From assembly GCF_028554725.1 (NCBI RefSeq), contig NC_071669.1:54586001-54650000 (forward strand): a stretch of 64,000 nucleotides of DNA, in the 5' to 3' direction. The DNA comes from Zeugodacus cucurbitae. Lineage: Eukaryota > Arthropoda > Insecta > Diptera > Tephritidae. Positions 23,297 to 34,865 of this stretch are shown here, in pieces (positions within the stretch are counted from its first letter, which is position 1; every line of letters begins with the position of its first letter). The notes beneath the pieces were generated by a model. The model did not search any database. It was not told where the DNA came from and saw only the letters and a program-made list of their open reading frames with translations. Position numbers and translations under genes: made by a program.

Positions 23297-24430
23297 GTAC
23301 GCACATCCATTTGAGACTCTCCTCTCTTACTCCCTCCCTCTCCTCGGCACAAATGCTTATTTAAATGACGGAATTATTAAAAAAGTTTATTTGCTTTGAA
23401 AGCAGATGAGTCAAAATCAAGCAAAAAAAAAGCAAAATCAAGCTGTAGATAATTTAAGGCACCGTAGCCAGGAAGGTATATTCTGCACACAGGTGTGAGT
23501 TGGTATGCGTTAAAGTGTGTAATTATTTCTTTAAATTTGTAAATCTCTTGCTTGAAATTCAGCAAAATATGTGAATCCTTAATTTTCTTTTGTCGAAAAT
23601 TCGGAAAAAATGCAACATATGATTTGCACAGAAATATTATATAAAAAATTAAAATATAAATATGAAAAAATTGCATTTCGATAATTTTTATATGTATCGA
23701 TAATTTTATCGATATTTTCATATATATTTATCGATATCAAAGTGGTAAAATATATGTAATTTTGAATTATGAATTAAGTTATTCAATAAAAATATGAAAT
23801 TACTTTGATTATCGATATATCGATGAAAAATATTAATGCATCGATAATAATTTTTTTTTAGCTATATCGATAATTTGTATGTGCATAGATTTTTATATGT
23901 ATCGATAATTTTATCGATATTTTCATATATATTTATCGATATCAAAGTGGTAAAATATATGTAATTTTGAATTATGATTTAAGTTATTCGATAAAAATAT
24001 GAAATTACTTTGAATATCTATAATACTTTTTTAGCTATATCGATAATTTGTATGTGCATAGATACATTCGTCGATATTTTAGATGTATTTGTCGATATCA
24101 AATTGGTCAAATATATGTATTTTTACTTTATCAATAAGGTTCTTGTGTAAAACTAGAAATTTATTTTGATTATCGATAATTTTCATTATGCATATCGACT
24201 AAAATATTAGCACAAACCGTCTTGAAATATTGATTGGTAAATCTGTTAAAATAGCGATACATCGATAAATTTATCTATACAAATGCGATACTTCAACTGA
24301 TACTACAAACGTTTAATATATATGAACAAATATCGAAATTTTACAATAAAAATGTATGCATGTATTTTAATATTCGGTATATCGATAATTTTTTTTTTCA
24401 GAACACTTTTTTATAGATCGATTAACTGTT
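23297..24430. repeat. right arm of the foldback-like repeat with amplified ATCGAT units
   Basis: 23297-23855 is the inverse of the left arm. Its outer part is then tandemly repeated. The unit starting TTTTTATATGTATCGATAA at 23685 recurs at 23890 (205 bp period, only a few differences over the first 130 bases). More diverged copies follow near 24055-24180 and 24250-24430, all carrying TATCGATATCAAA or ATCGATAA palindromes. Tandem repeats at the outer arm ends recall Drosophila foldback elements; relationship is inference. Confidence 0.65.
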
Positions 24431-24502
24431 AAAAAAGCGAAGCCGAAGTAAAACTCTCGCACTTATCTAAATATCTTTGTCTTTACTGATTTATATGTTG
24501 AA

Positions 24503-24678
24503 AAACGGGTGTTTTTTCAGACTCACTCAGGAACAAGGTATATTGCTGAAATACAACCGGAAATGCTGAAAAAAGTGGTCGAAAATCGGGCCTCTCAGCT
24601 GGAATTTTTTCGTCAAAACAATCAGTTATGTATAGTGATTTATTTCGTAAAGGTCATATAACTAAAAAACACCCTTTA
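24503..24678 (+). mobile_element. mini-mariner (deletion derivative with TIRs)
   Basis: The ends are GGGTGTTTTTTCAG and TAAAAAACACCC, an inverted repeat of 10-12 bases. Between them the + strand reads EIQPEMLKKVVENRAS QLEFF, matching the C-terminal tail of a mariner transposase (LKKVxENxxxRL-type) that recurs at 48.2 kb. At about 175 bp the element retains both ends and only the 3' coding tip, as in MITEs formed by internal deletion. Confidence 0.6.
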
Positions 24679-26149
24679 TTTGGAAACTCTCCGATTTTTT
24701 AAAAAGATTTCTATAAACAAACGAAACGAAAAATTTGTAATTTTTTGGTTTCAAATGTTTACCAAAAGTCCAAATTTTGGTATATTCACTTGATCGTAGT
24801 GCGTTCCAAGCATTTAAGTTTACAGATTAAAACACCGCTACCCATTTTTTCGAGGAGGGGGTGTTCAGAACGCTGTAGCTCATGTTCCATACAATATTGT
24901 TAGTTTAAAATATATATTTTTACTGTAAATATATATGTTAATAAATGATAATAAACTTAAGACCCTGTCTATTTATTGGTCGTAGAAAGAAATTCTAAAA
25001 AAAACCACTCAAAAACAGGTCGTCACGGGATGACCTCTTCAATAATATAGTTCAAATTTTGGACTTTAATGGAAAACTTAGTAAATGATTTCTACAGCAT
25101 TACAAAATACCTTTAATCTAAGCTGAATCTTCTGAAGATACCATTCTTTAATAGCAATTTGCCATATTGACATATTTACTCATAAAATCTCCCCACCTAA
25201 TAATTTGCCACCATCTTGTGCTCGGCCCATCTCCTTATGAAAAGCTTTCCACTTAAATGCCTGCCACATTTCTAATTTGTTCGTGTCAGCTTTGCTATTA
25301 AAGCAGCTCGGACATATTTCACAATCAAAACAGTCACACTTTTCATTTGAAATTTTCATTAAATATCAAATTTTATGGCTGCTCATCTTCACATTTCGCT
25401 CACCGCAGTTATGTACGCCGGAGCACAGCATCGTTATGCGCGTACATTAAAGCTTAAAATCTCGAAAACAAAAACGAAAACGAAAACATTGAAATGAATA
25501 CAATAAAAAGCAATCTAAACTGCGGAAGACACACCAAAGAGAATACTATGAAACTGACAACTGACAAAAGAGCGGAAAGTCACGGAAATGTGTGCACATT
25601 AAAAATTGCCACAAAATTACCAAGCGGCATTAAAGCGTTAGTCAGGGCTTGGAATGGTAGAGTGGTCTATGTGGTTGTTTTTATTGTGTGAAAAGCGTGG
25701 CACAGCAGCGGCAGAGGAAAGTCAGTGCTGGGAGCAATTAGCGGGAAAATATGAGACAATGACGATTTCTTTTCGGCGCTAATTTAAGGTAAAATATATG
25801 TAAAGTGAAGAAGAGCATGTAAGGGGGGAGATAATTTCGGGTGAAAGCAAATGTTAGTTAAACGACGTCGTCGACCTTTAAATTTTTTATCGAATTCTAA
25901 GAAAATCCAATTCAAAGATAACGGTTCCATAATAAAATCAAAGTTTAGCTAGTGTTCTTTTGATACCCGCTTATAAGAAAAAGATGTAATTCTCAATAAG
26001 TTACTTTCCATATGGTTTTGATTTTCTCGATGACAGTTAGACAGACAATACTCAGGAATTAAGAAATTGATTCTTACTGAATTATTTGCTGAATTTTTGA
26101 GCTTAGCGCCGAAATGTAGGCAATACTTTTTAGAATCGGTTTTTTCAAT
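24679..26149. other. non-coding stretch
   Basis: AT-rich to 25400, with an ACGAAAACGAAAAC run near 25470-25488. No gene or mobile element is supported. Confidence 0.4.
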
Positions 26150-27190
26150 TTCAAACGCAAAAAAGATATCAGTTTAGGGCGGAGAAAAGACTTTGTCTGT
26201 ATGTATATCTCTCGCAAACCAAAAAATCTATATAAACCAAACTTTCTGCAATCGTTTCCCTTACGTACCCCATCACACAATATGAAATATATTGGAAATC
26301 GGATAATAACCATGGCCACCTCCCATACAAATGTTAGGTTGAAAATTGCCAAAAGTACGTTGATTCACTAACGGAAAACACCAGAAATACAAAATTTGAC
26401 GGAAGATTTATTTTTTTTAATGGAAAATAGATTATAGGTCAAGAACCATACTTCAGAAACTACTCGACCGATTTCAATGAATTTCAGTAGGTAATATTTT
26501 TGTAACACTCTGATGAAACGGACGGAATATGGACGAAATCGGTTCACAAAAACGACTACTTACCCTATAACTCAATTTTGAATTCCATGTGATTTCTTCA
26601 CTTTATAATATATAAATAAGGAACCGATGAAGATAGCCGAATAAAACTTTACACAAGTACTATATATCGTATGTGGCTTCACTTGTGGAGAAATTGTCGA
26701 AATCAAAGTATAATGCTTCAAGGCCCCGTATATCGAACATGAAGAACTCAGTGACTAGGGGTAATTTTTCACCGAAAATATCGCAAAATCTCTCAGATAT
26801 TTCAATGTAATGCAGAGGGAATCTTTCTCTTCTAATAGTGTGTCTATTTACCAAAACTGGTAAAGATCGGGTTATAACCTCCCTTAGCTCCCATATACTT
26901 AATTAAAGGTTTTTCAAAAATGCGAAGAGCTTTATTCCCCATATATCGGTTAATATGTGAGATATCTTAGCAAAATTAAATGAGCGTATAGTCTTGGATA
27001 TAGTGTACCTTGGTGGAGAAAATTAGTGAAATCGGTTAAGGAATTACCTCAGCCTCATATACAATATATGATGATTTTCGTTATTCTAGTGGACTTTATG
27101 CCGAATATATGGGTCACCCTGTGTGTTATCTTAATAAAAATATGGCAATAAATTGCGAGAGTGTAAAATATTCATTTACAGCCGAACTTT
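26150..27190 (+). mobile_element. DINE/INE-1-like element, family A copy 3 (5' truncated)
   Basis: Begins inside the element (a block equivalent to TATCTCGCAAACCAATAAAGC of copy 2 near 26207), lacks the 5' hairpin and the GTCT microsatellite, and runs to the end: TTGCGAGAGTGTAAAATATTC and GCCGAAC. The 3' hairpin is mutated. It belongs to the longer subfamily, since it shares the CCGAAAATATCG and GATGATTTTCGTTATTCTA blocks with copies 2 and 4. Non-coding. Confidence 0.65.
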
Positions 27191-29838
27191 GATATGTGTT
27201 ATAATTATTGGTAACAAACAATATTTGTTCTACGATTTTTCTTAAAAATTATTCTTTAGTTAACAGGGTGTCCTTTGAGGAATCACTAGATGCTCATTAG
27301 AGAAATACATATTAAGTATATATTTTTATAAAAATTCATATTTTAATGAAATTTTATCAAAATTATTAGTAAGCTGATAAAAGATTAGTATGAAAACCTA
27401 AAAAAAAACAATTTTGCCATGACGATAAACCAAGAGACATACCACATTTTATGCAATAAATTGGCATACGTGATCAACAATTAGAATGTTTGCGCCTTGG
27501 TTTTCCATCATTCATAAACTTAGGCAAATGTTCAATTAATCACTATAGAATCCTTATCTATCGTTCTGCCCGATAAAAAGGGAGCATACATTTGGATTAG
27601 CGATGCTGTCGTTGTCAGAAAAATCAGTTTCACAATCATTCACAGTACTCGACCAATCAAAACGATCACCCCTCTGGGACATTCTAAGCTTTTTCAAATA
27701 TTTATAATTAAATAAGCACATTTTTTAATTAAAAAATGACAGGAAATCTATTTTTTTCTCGCTTTAACAATTTACAAATTGTTCTATACCATAAAATTTA
27801 AATATTAAAAAAAATTTCAAATTTAAATTTTAATAATTTGTTTATTATTTGTTTTTTTTTTTTTTAATAATAATAACTATTAAAAAAAATAATAAAATTT
27901 GTGTCTCTATTTAATTTAAATTATTTTCTATATTTTTATAACTTTGATTGTCTTATTTTTGAGTGATCACTATAGTTTCTAATTCCGAATCAAATAATTT
28001 TTAGATAATTACATTAATTTCCATTTCACAATCATTTTTTTTTAATTTTCCATAAACTTAATTATGAGAAATGCCCGTTAAAAGCATACTCCGAAGAGCC
28101 ACATGTAGCGTGTAAGGTTCAACTGCATAGACTCGAGTCATAGGGTCATGTCGAAACGTTAGAATGTAGAATGCGCCACAAATGCGAAACGCAAAAATAA
28201 CAGGAATGTGTACGAAACTTTCTGTTTGACTTTGCAACCGACACACTGCTCACACAGCGCGACGCTCGCACACAATGAGCATATTATAAGCTACAAACAT
28301 TGGGGGGGTACATAGATCTCGCATTTTACATGGCAGCCGCCTGCTGCGTGGCGCTTTTAACGCGCCCACACACACACATTCCAACGCGACAAGAATGAAA
28401 GCCGCCACATCCTGTGTGTTGTATGCTTTGCGGTGTGCCGCAACCAAAGCGCTCCAGAGCCCCCACAGTGGTGCATACAGAGATAGATAGTATATGGGTG
28501 TGTGTGTGTGTGGCGCGGGTGTTTGTCGGTGGCATTATTTTACGCCTGTTTGATATAAAATGCGATGAAGCGGTTTTTTTCTCACAGCACATTAAAGTTG
28601 TTGTTGTTGTTGTTGTGAGGCATATATACATACACTTCTATGTAAATATGTATGTATGTAAATATTTGAAAAAAAACTTTTTGGTGTTCCTAAACGCGCC
28701 TACTCCGTGCAGCGTTGCCACCTTTTTCTTTTTTTAATTTTTATTTTTAAAATTTCGCACTTTTTTGTTTTCGCTATTGTTGTACAACAACAACAAAATA
28801 TTATTTCCACTTTTTCACTTGTCATATTTATTATCACAGCGTCGCGCGCTTCCGCCTGCACCGCGCCGTTGCGTTGCGTTCCGTTCCGACGGCTTTCCGG
28901 CGCACCTTTTCATTGTTGTTTTGTCTTAAAATGTTTGCTGATTTTATTTTGACTGCTTTTTTCTTTCTTTTTTAATTTTTTTGAGTCTTTTATTTACATG
29001 TTGTTGTTGCTTTTTTGCCACAGCACCGCACACAAGTGTCAGAAGTGACACTTTAAAAATATTTACGTTATGATTGCACGTAGCCTCGTTATCTCCACAC
29101 TAACTGCCAGATGAGCTGCCGCGGGTGATTGTTTTATTCCATTTGATTTGCCGTTATGTCATAACTGTTACACATTTGTATTTATTTTTGAATTTTGTAT
29201 TTTGTATTTTCATTTGTATTTGTTTTTGCATTTGTTGTTGTAATGTTTCCATGTGATTTTGCGCGTTTTCACATAAAGAGCGCGGCCCGTCAATAATTTT
29301 CTACGCTGTTGAGTTTTTGAACTAGATAGCGCTGATATACGATGGTTTTGTTAACAACAACAACGAGAGAGCAAATATAGAACAACAACAACAACAAGAT
29401 TTTTAAAAATTTATTGTTTGCGTTTGTAACGGCAATCAAAACAAATAAATTACCGTTATATGCATATTTGTTTTATAACAACCATTAGTTATGCTGCTGG
29501 ACCTGTTTACCCTTTTTGGGACGATTTTGCAAGTAATCCCTTCAAAAGTTATTATTAAATGGTCTGCTGAGTGCAGACTGGCTGTTAAGCCGATAATGGG
29601 TTCGCTTTTTTCACGAATTCATGGTATTAGTTAACTCTTGTAGGAGTGCATTGATAACCTAGACTCGCCTTTGGCTGAAGTATTTGAGATCCAACGTTCA
29701 GAATAGATTTGCTTTGGACATGACAGAAATCACTACGATTGCTTCTGATACGATACCCACAGTAACTACTCTGTAGAATGTAGAATAGAAAAATCTCAAA
29801 CACCTTTGAAAGCCTTTAGCTCTTTCAGTGATATCTCG
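27191..29838. other. non-coding stretch with AT-rich core and local GC-rich islands
   Basis: 27700-28040 is extremely AT-rich. 28240-28530 and 28840-28910 are the most GC-rich parts nearby (for example GCGTTGCGTTCCGTTCC). Microsatellites: CA at 28368-28379, TG at 28498-28512, GTT at 28598-28616 and ACAACAACAAC near 29380. Overlapping frames at 28250-28950 are not recognisable proteins. The GC-rich patches could be regulatory, with no direct evidence. Confidence 0.35.
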
Positions 29839-29990
29839 TATATTTTCGACGACCCTTTAAGGTTCCCTTTATTCTTGGGAATAGGTAAAAGTCACACGGA
29901 ATCATGACTGCCAAATATGGAGGCTGGGGCATCGTTACAATATTATTTTAGCCAAAAATACACGAACAAGCAACGAATTAAATTGTGAGC
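29839..29990 (-). pseudogene. mariner transposase relic (third catalytic Asp region)
   Basis: Reverse strand reads MPQPPYLAVMIPCDFYLFP then RIKGTLKGRR. This matches the PPYSPDLAPxDFxLFPKLKxxLxGRR signature around the third catalytic aspartate of mariner transposases (family knowledge). A single-base deletion just upstream breaks the frame from a FLAK-NNIVT-like segment. The SPDLAP part is degraded to LAVMIP, but the aspartate is kept. No TIRs are found. Distinct family from the DD41D copies. Confidence 0.65.
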
Positions 29991-31100
29991 TTTTAACAAA
30001 CGAAAATCGTCAAGTTCATAAAAACTCGTCTAACCTTAGCGGCTGCTATAGACAAAGTAAGCAATGTAACTGAAAATTTTGACCGTTTTTAATCGTGTAT
30101 CAAAATAAAAAAAAAAATTAAAAAATTGAACTGTCCCATGTTCTTTGACATACCTCATATGTTGTGATCGAAATCCTTTTTTCTAACTCTCTCTCGGACT
30201 AAATAGTGCATGGGTTACACATCTTCATTAAACCAGTGTATCCACACCACATCCATCACTGGATCAAAATTAAGGTTACAAAAACAATCCGTAACGAGAT
30301 ATTTCTCATAAAAAATATCACCTAAATTTAGTTGGAGGCTTTCAGAAGGGACTTGATTGGTTATGGATTAGAGCTACAAGTACTTAAATATAGTCCAGCT
30401 GAAACTTCAAGTCATTCAAATAATGAGTTGAGATTTCGCAGTTCTTAGCTGGAGCTAGGTTACTATAACTTGGGTAAGATTTCTAGCCAAAATTTGGTGT
30501 AACGTTTTTAGCTCTAACTGGAATTTAATGTAATGGAAACGCCAATAATCACGCCGCGTAGAAACAGCCATCAAAATCAAAATTATTTAGGGAATGCCTA
30601 ACTCCGCTACAACAACACAGCCATTTATCCAATGAAGAGCTTCTGGGGTATCTAAGTAAACTCAAAGACCTTAAATTTTTTGCATCCTTCAACACCAATT
30701 CCTGAAGTCTCAACGAAAGATAGGTTTTCAAATTGCTTTGAAAGCTTAAGATAATAGTTTCAAAAGCGTTTTCTCCTGTCGACCTTCAGTAAATTGGGAA
30801 TGTAGTAAGAAAAGGGAGCTCAAACAGTACACCATATAAATTTCATAAGATCACCCAAACTGAGAATTCTTAATGATATAAATGACACAACATTGGTTAC
30901 AATGGGTTGAGTGAATATGTCGATATTTCTACACGCCGAAATCAAAGAAGATTTATATTTATGTAAGACCTAGAACTAGACTAGACTTTTCGATGGCAGT
31001 ACGCTCTAAGCTAGTAAGGGAGTGTCTAACATCGTTATCAGCAGATTCCGAGGCGTGTGGGTAGTCTGTGCTCCACTTGTGCTAGAACGCTGAGAGATAC
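29991..31100. other. non-coding stretch
   Basis: No feature supportable. The reverse frame at 30549-30731 has no known motif. Confidence 0.35.
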
Positions 31101-31118
31101 ACTGACTGGAGAACAACA

Positions 31119-31436
31119 AGCACCTGTGCAGTAGCGAGGTCTTTCTGGCCTGCAGTGGATCGAAAACGGTCCTTCCAGCTGCTGTTGCTTAGTAGGGCTA
31201 ATTGTCCAATAGGCACTCAAGCGGTGAGGCTTGGGTTCAAGTCAGACGCTAGTTGCCAAAGCTGTTTGGAGGAAGGTGAAGAGGGATCAGCCAATCACTT
31301 CTTTCTTCAATGTCCAACATTCGCCAGACTTAGTGTGAAAACCGAAAACTTCGGCGAACCTATTTAAAGGACTGGAATCTACATTAGCCGACTTAACGAC
31401 TTTATAATAGATTTCATGCGCTTTGTCTTATCATGA
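31119..31436 (+). pseudogene. LINE (R1/jockey-like) ORF2 C-terminus
   Basis: The frame reads STCAVARSFWPAVDRKRSFQ, LLLLSRANCP, then a cysteine/histidine knuckle C-x2-C-...-H-x4-C (DASCQSCLEE ... NHFFLQCP), then a stop at 31365 (premature). The same frame continues to a natural-looking stop, FVLS-stop at 31434. The equivalent copy at 57.6-58 kb ends FVES-stop. A C-terminal CCHC knuckle after RNase H is typical of R1/jockey-type LINEs. A small deletion after RANC removes residues present in family members. The tail continues to about 31545 and ends in TAACCTAACTTAATC. Confidence 0.7.
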
Positions 31437-31554
31437 GGGTCTTAGAGATCCATCAGATGTATCCGGGTATCTCAAAGGACAGTCGAATCTGTCTAAGTGA
31501 GAATCTCTACAGTTGCGGATATCTACCCCTTAACATAACCTAACTTAATCTACT

Positions 31555-32103
31555 TTAAGGGGCTAGCCCCCCTGGGTTACAAAATTTCAATATTATAAAA
31601 AAAAAATAGTACAATATTTCTAAAATTTCAAATGGCACTTCTTTGAAATAACACTAACTATAATAGATATTGAACGAAGGATTAAAAAAAAACAATTTTG
31701 CAACTTTGTTTTCTTGAGCCAATATATTGCAAAAAAATTATGATTGTTTTTGGAAAATTTCTCAAAAACACAAATTTTAATATTTCCTTTTCTCTTTCGT
31801 TCAAGAACCAGACTTATCCGTGTAATTTCGAAACATTGTTGGCTTTTCTTTTTAGATGAACCAATAATGAATTCTGCTGTCCACGGCAAGAGCATTCTTT
31901 TGAGGCATCAAGGGAGATGAGTTACCAACGACTGGGTTTTTGGAATTTTCAAATAAAAATTTCAAAAAAAAAACTGTTCAAATATGTATCTTTAATATGC
32001 TGAATTATTTAAATTAAATATGTGATTATAAATACTTAGAAAAAAAATTAAAAATACTCTCTTTTTCTCTTTTTCAACCCCTGAAACCCACCTGACCCCT
32101 TAA
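31555..32103. mobile_element. TTAA-target MITE 2 (541 bp)
   Basis: TTAA duplications at 31555-31558 and 32100-32103. Inner ends are GGGGCTAGCC...TGGGTTACA and, reverse-complemented, GGGGTCAGGTGGGTTTCA: both start GGGG and share TGGGTT. The interior is AT-rich and non-coding. It sits just after the tail of the LINE fragment, so it inserted at or near that LINE's 3' end. Confidence 0.55.
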
Positions 32104-33339
32104 ATGTTCTAGAAGCATAATTTTATTTTTAATATGTTAAGATAAAGCGCTATCACGTCAAATAGTTTTTTATTCATATTTACTCCTACATACATACATA
32201 TAGATTTTCCTGAATTTGCACTTTATTAGCACACTTTCATGGAGATCATAATAAAAATGTGAAATTTGTTTTTGCTCAAATTTATGGCTTCATTGCGAGA
32301 ATTATTATTATTATTTCGCATTTTCTTTGCATTTCTCACGAGCGTTTACAGTTATCTAGCGTTGTAGCAGTGCATAGAAACAGAGATTGCCGCCAGGTGC
32401 GAATAATCGATTTTCCGACGCAATAACGGTTATTCGAGATTTACCTATAAACATTTTACGCAGCTCATTTGCATAGCATAATGAGATACAAAAACAACAA
32501 CAACGACTGTTTACCGTTATATTATTAATAAAGATATTTCCTGTCTTATGATCCTACGATTTGGAGGGGGGTGGATGAGAATATTTAATTTCAATAGCGC
32601 ATTGCATTTATTGTTTACTTGGACAGGTCTTTATTTTATGCGGAAATTTCTATAATCTTTTGTACGGCGATTATCGGCGGTCCGCTTGTCATGTGTTGTT
32701 TGGAAGAGGATTATTATAGATTGTAAGGTTGTTTATTGGTTTGAGTATGCTTTTCGCTGAAAATTTGGTAACAGCTGTGCAATATTCAAGTTTTTCTAAT
32801 CAATTTATCTATGCCGTTATTGAGAATGCCATCTCATTCAAGGTGTCGCTAAACCTGTCATCCTTTGTTTGGAATAATTTAATAGATAAAAGAATGGGTA
32901 GTGCACAGCTTAAGTAAATCTCTTCAATAATAGCAAATATTAGATTATGTTTAGCTTATTAAGTGAAGGAAAAGTAATTGACACAGAGACAACAAAAGAA
33001 ATCTGAAGAAATGCCGACATTCAAAATTTAAACATTCAGCTTAACCTCAAAATTTGTCAAACCAGACCGAAAATATCTTTTCGGCGAAGTAGAAGTTAGT
33101 AGAAGAAGATTTCATTTTAATTCTTCATATAATTGAGCTGATTTTCTGACGAAACTAATCATAGCTACTACTGAATTAAGACAATGAACAAATTTGTAAT
33201 ATAGATAATACTCTAGATGTACCGTTATTACTTCTGATTGACCCCAAATATATATGTAAATTTTTATATACCAAATAAGAAATATATTTTTGAAGTTCAA
33301 ATGAAGAAACACACAACTTTATAGGTAAGATGGTACTGA
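32104..33339. other. non-coding stretch
   Basis: AT-rich, with a CATA run near 32190 and ACAACAACAAC near 32494. No supportable feature. Confidence 0.4.
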
Positions 33340-34865
33340 ATGCATTCCAGTTTGGTGTAAAAAATGGAATGTGGGTATGGCATCACCCATTTTTAGGTCA
33401 ATAAACCTATCTCAAGAACTATTCGACCAATTTCAACGAAATTTGCTATATAACATGTTTTAGACTCTCTGATATTACAGATGGAAAATGAGCGAAATCT
33501 ATTGGCAAACACTACTTCTCATATAACCTCTCAATCTATTTCGTTCACTTTACAACCGACCAGTGGCCTCAACTTTAAGAGCGCTACGTCCAATTTACGA
33601 TGGGACTTACTTCTGGCTGAATGGCTTCGTCAATACGCAAAATATGCGTTATTGGTCAGTCTGCAATCCACTCGTAGTCCATCATGAGTCACCATTGCAT
33701 CCCGAAAAAGTAAGGGTTTGGTGCAGTTTATGGGTCGGCGCGTCATTGGACCGTATTTCTTCCGTGATGATCAAGACCGGCATGTTACTGTGAATGGGAA
33801 TCGCTACCGCTCAATGATAACCTAATATTTTTGGCCCGAATTGGATTATATGGACTTGGATAATATGTGGTTCCAACAGAACGACGCCACAAGCCACACA
33901 GCGAATGTCACAATCGATTTATTGAAAACCAAGTTTGGTGGAAGTGTTAACTCACGAAATGGCCAAGTCAATTGGCCGCCTCGGTCGTGTGATTTGACGC
34001 CGTTAGACTATTTCCTGTGGTGCTACTACAAGTCTATGGTCTATGCTAACAAGCCAGCCGCGACTGATGAACTTCGTATGAATATCGAACGTTAAATTGC
34101 AGCTGTATCGGCCGATTTATGCTTGAAAATCGTCGAAAATTGAGTTCGGCGTTCTGCAAACGTGCCCGTGGTGGCCATGCTAAAGAAATCGAGTTCCATA
34201 CAGAATGTCATCGAATGTACTTTCACAGGAATTATTGATTGATATCCCAAACAGATTTTGCTTTATTTAAAAAAAAAAAAAAACTTTTGTAGCGTTCTTA
34301 TTGAAAAGTGAAGCTAACGGAACACAATTTTACAAAAACTTACATTCACTAATTTAAAAATTTTCGAAATCGGACTATAAATTTCCAAAGTCCCGGACTT
34401 CGAAGATGTGACCTCAGTGTCCATGCCTAATTTTTTTTTTACCGAAAATTTCGGAAAATTTATCAGATATTTGGTAAAATTTCAATGCCAAAAATGTGTG
34501 AAATCGCGTCATTACATCCCCTGGCTCTTATGTACCTAATATTAGGGTTTTCCAATATACGGTAGGCTTTATATCGTATATGTATGTCGATTAATATGTG
34601 AGATATTTTATTATCACTTATAATTAGCTGAATTTATAGTCAGTCAATATCATGTAGCTTGGTGACGAAAATTAGTGTAATCGGATCAGGAATTACCTCA
34701 GTCCTCATATACTATATATGATGATTTTTCATTATTCTAGTGGATTTTATGCTGAATTTATGGGTCAAATTATGTGTTATCTTTTTAAAATTACATCAAT
34801 AAATTGCGAGAATATAAAATGCACGGTTACACCCGAACTTAGTCCTTCCTTCCTTATTTCTTTAC
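33340..34865 (+). mobile_element. DINE/INE-1-like element, family A copy 4 (split by a mariner)
   Basis: The left part, 33340-33564, matches the middle of copy 2 (for example a GGCATCACCCATTTTTAGGTC block and ATTCGACCAATTTCAACGAAA). The right part, about 34325-34865, resumes with GAAATCGGACTATAA and runs to TTGCGAGAATATAAAA and GGTTACACCCGAACTTAG. A mariner occupies the gap, at the position of the TTCACTTTATAAG block. 5' truncated. Non-coding. Confidence 0.6.
33565..34320 (+). pseudogene. DD41D-type mariner transposase relic inside DINE copy 4
   Basis: In two frames, FWLNGFVNTQNMRYWS then HPEKVRVWCSLW, GPYF-like remnants, WFQQNDATSHTAN, WPPRSCDLTPLDYFLW and an IERxIAAVSADLCLKIVEN tail. From the second catalytic position (here N, normally D of QQDGATSHT) to the last D (TPLD) there are 41 residues, the spacing of the insect DD41D (rosa-like) mariner group. 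The N-terminal helix-turn-helix half is absent, one frameshift splits the remainder, and the second catalytic residue is lost. Inactive. Confidence 0.75.

Noticed and set aside
28250..28952. Overlapping frames on both strands in a GC-richer patch
   Set aside because: Valine, histidine and threonine runs come from GTT, CA and TG microsatellites; no motif or splice structure supports a gene.
31215..31250. GGTTCAAGTC resembling a tRNA T-loop
   Set aside because: It lies within LINE coding sequence, and no cloverleaf or A-box can be built around it.
31527..31558. CCCCTTAA followed closely by TTAAGGGG
   Set aside because: Looked like the right end of another TTAA element, but no matching left end lies upstream; it falls within the LINE tail.
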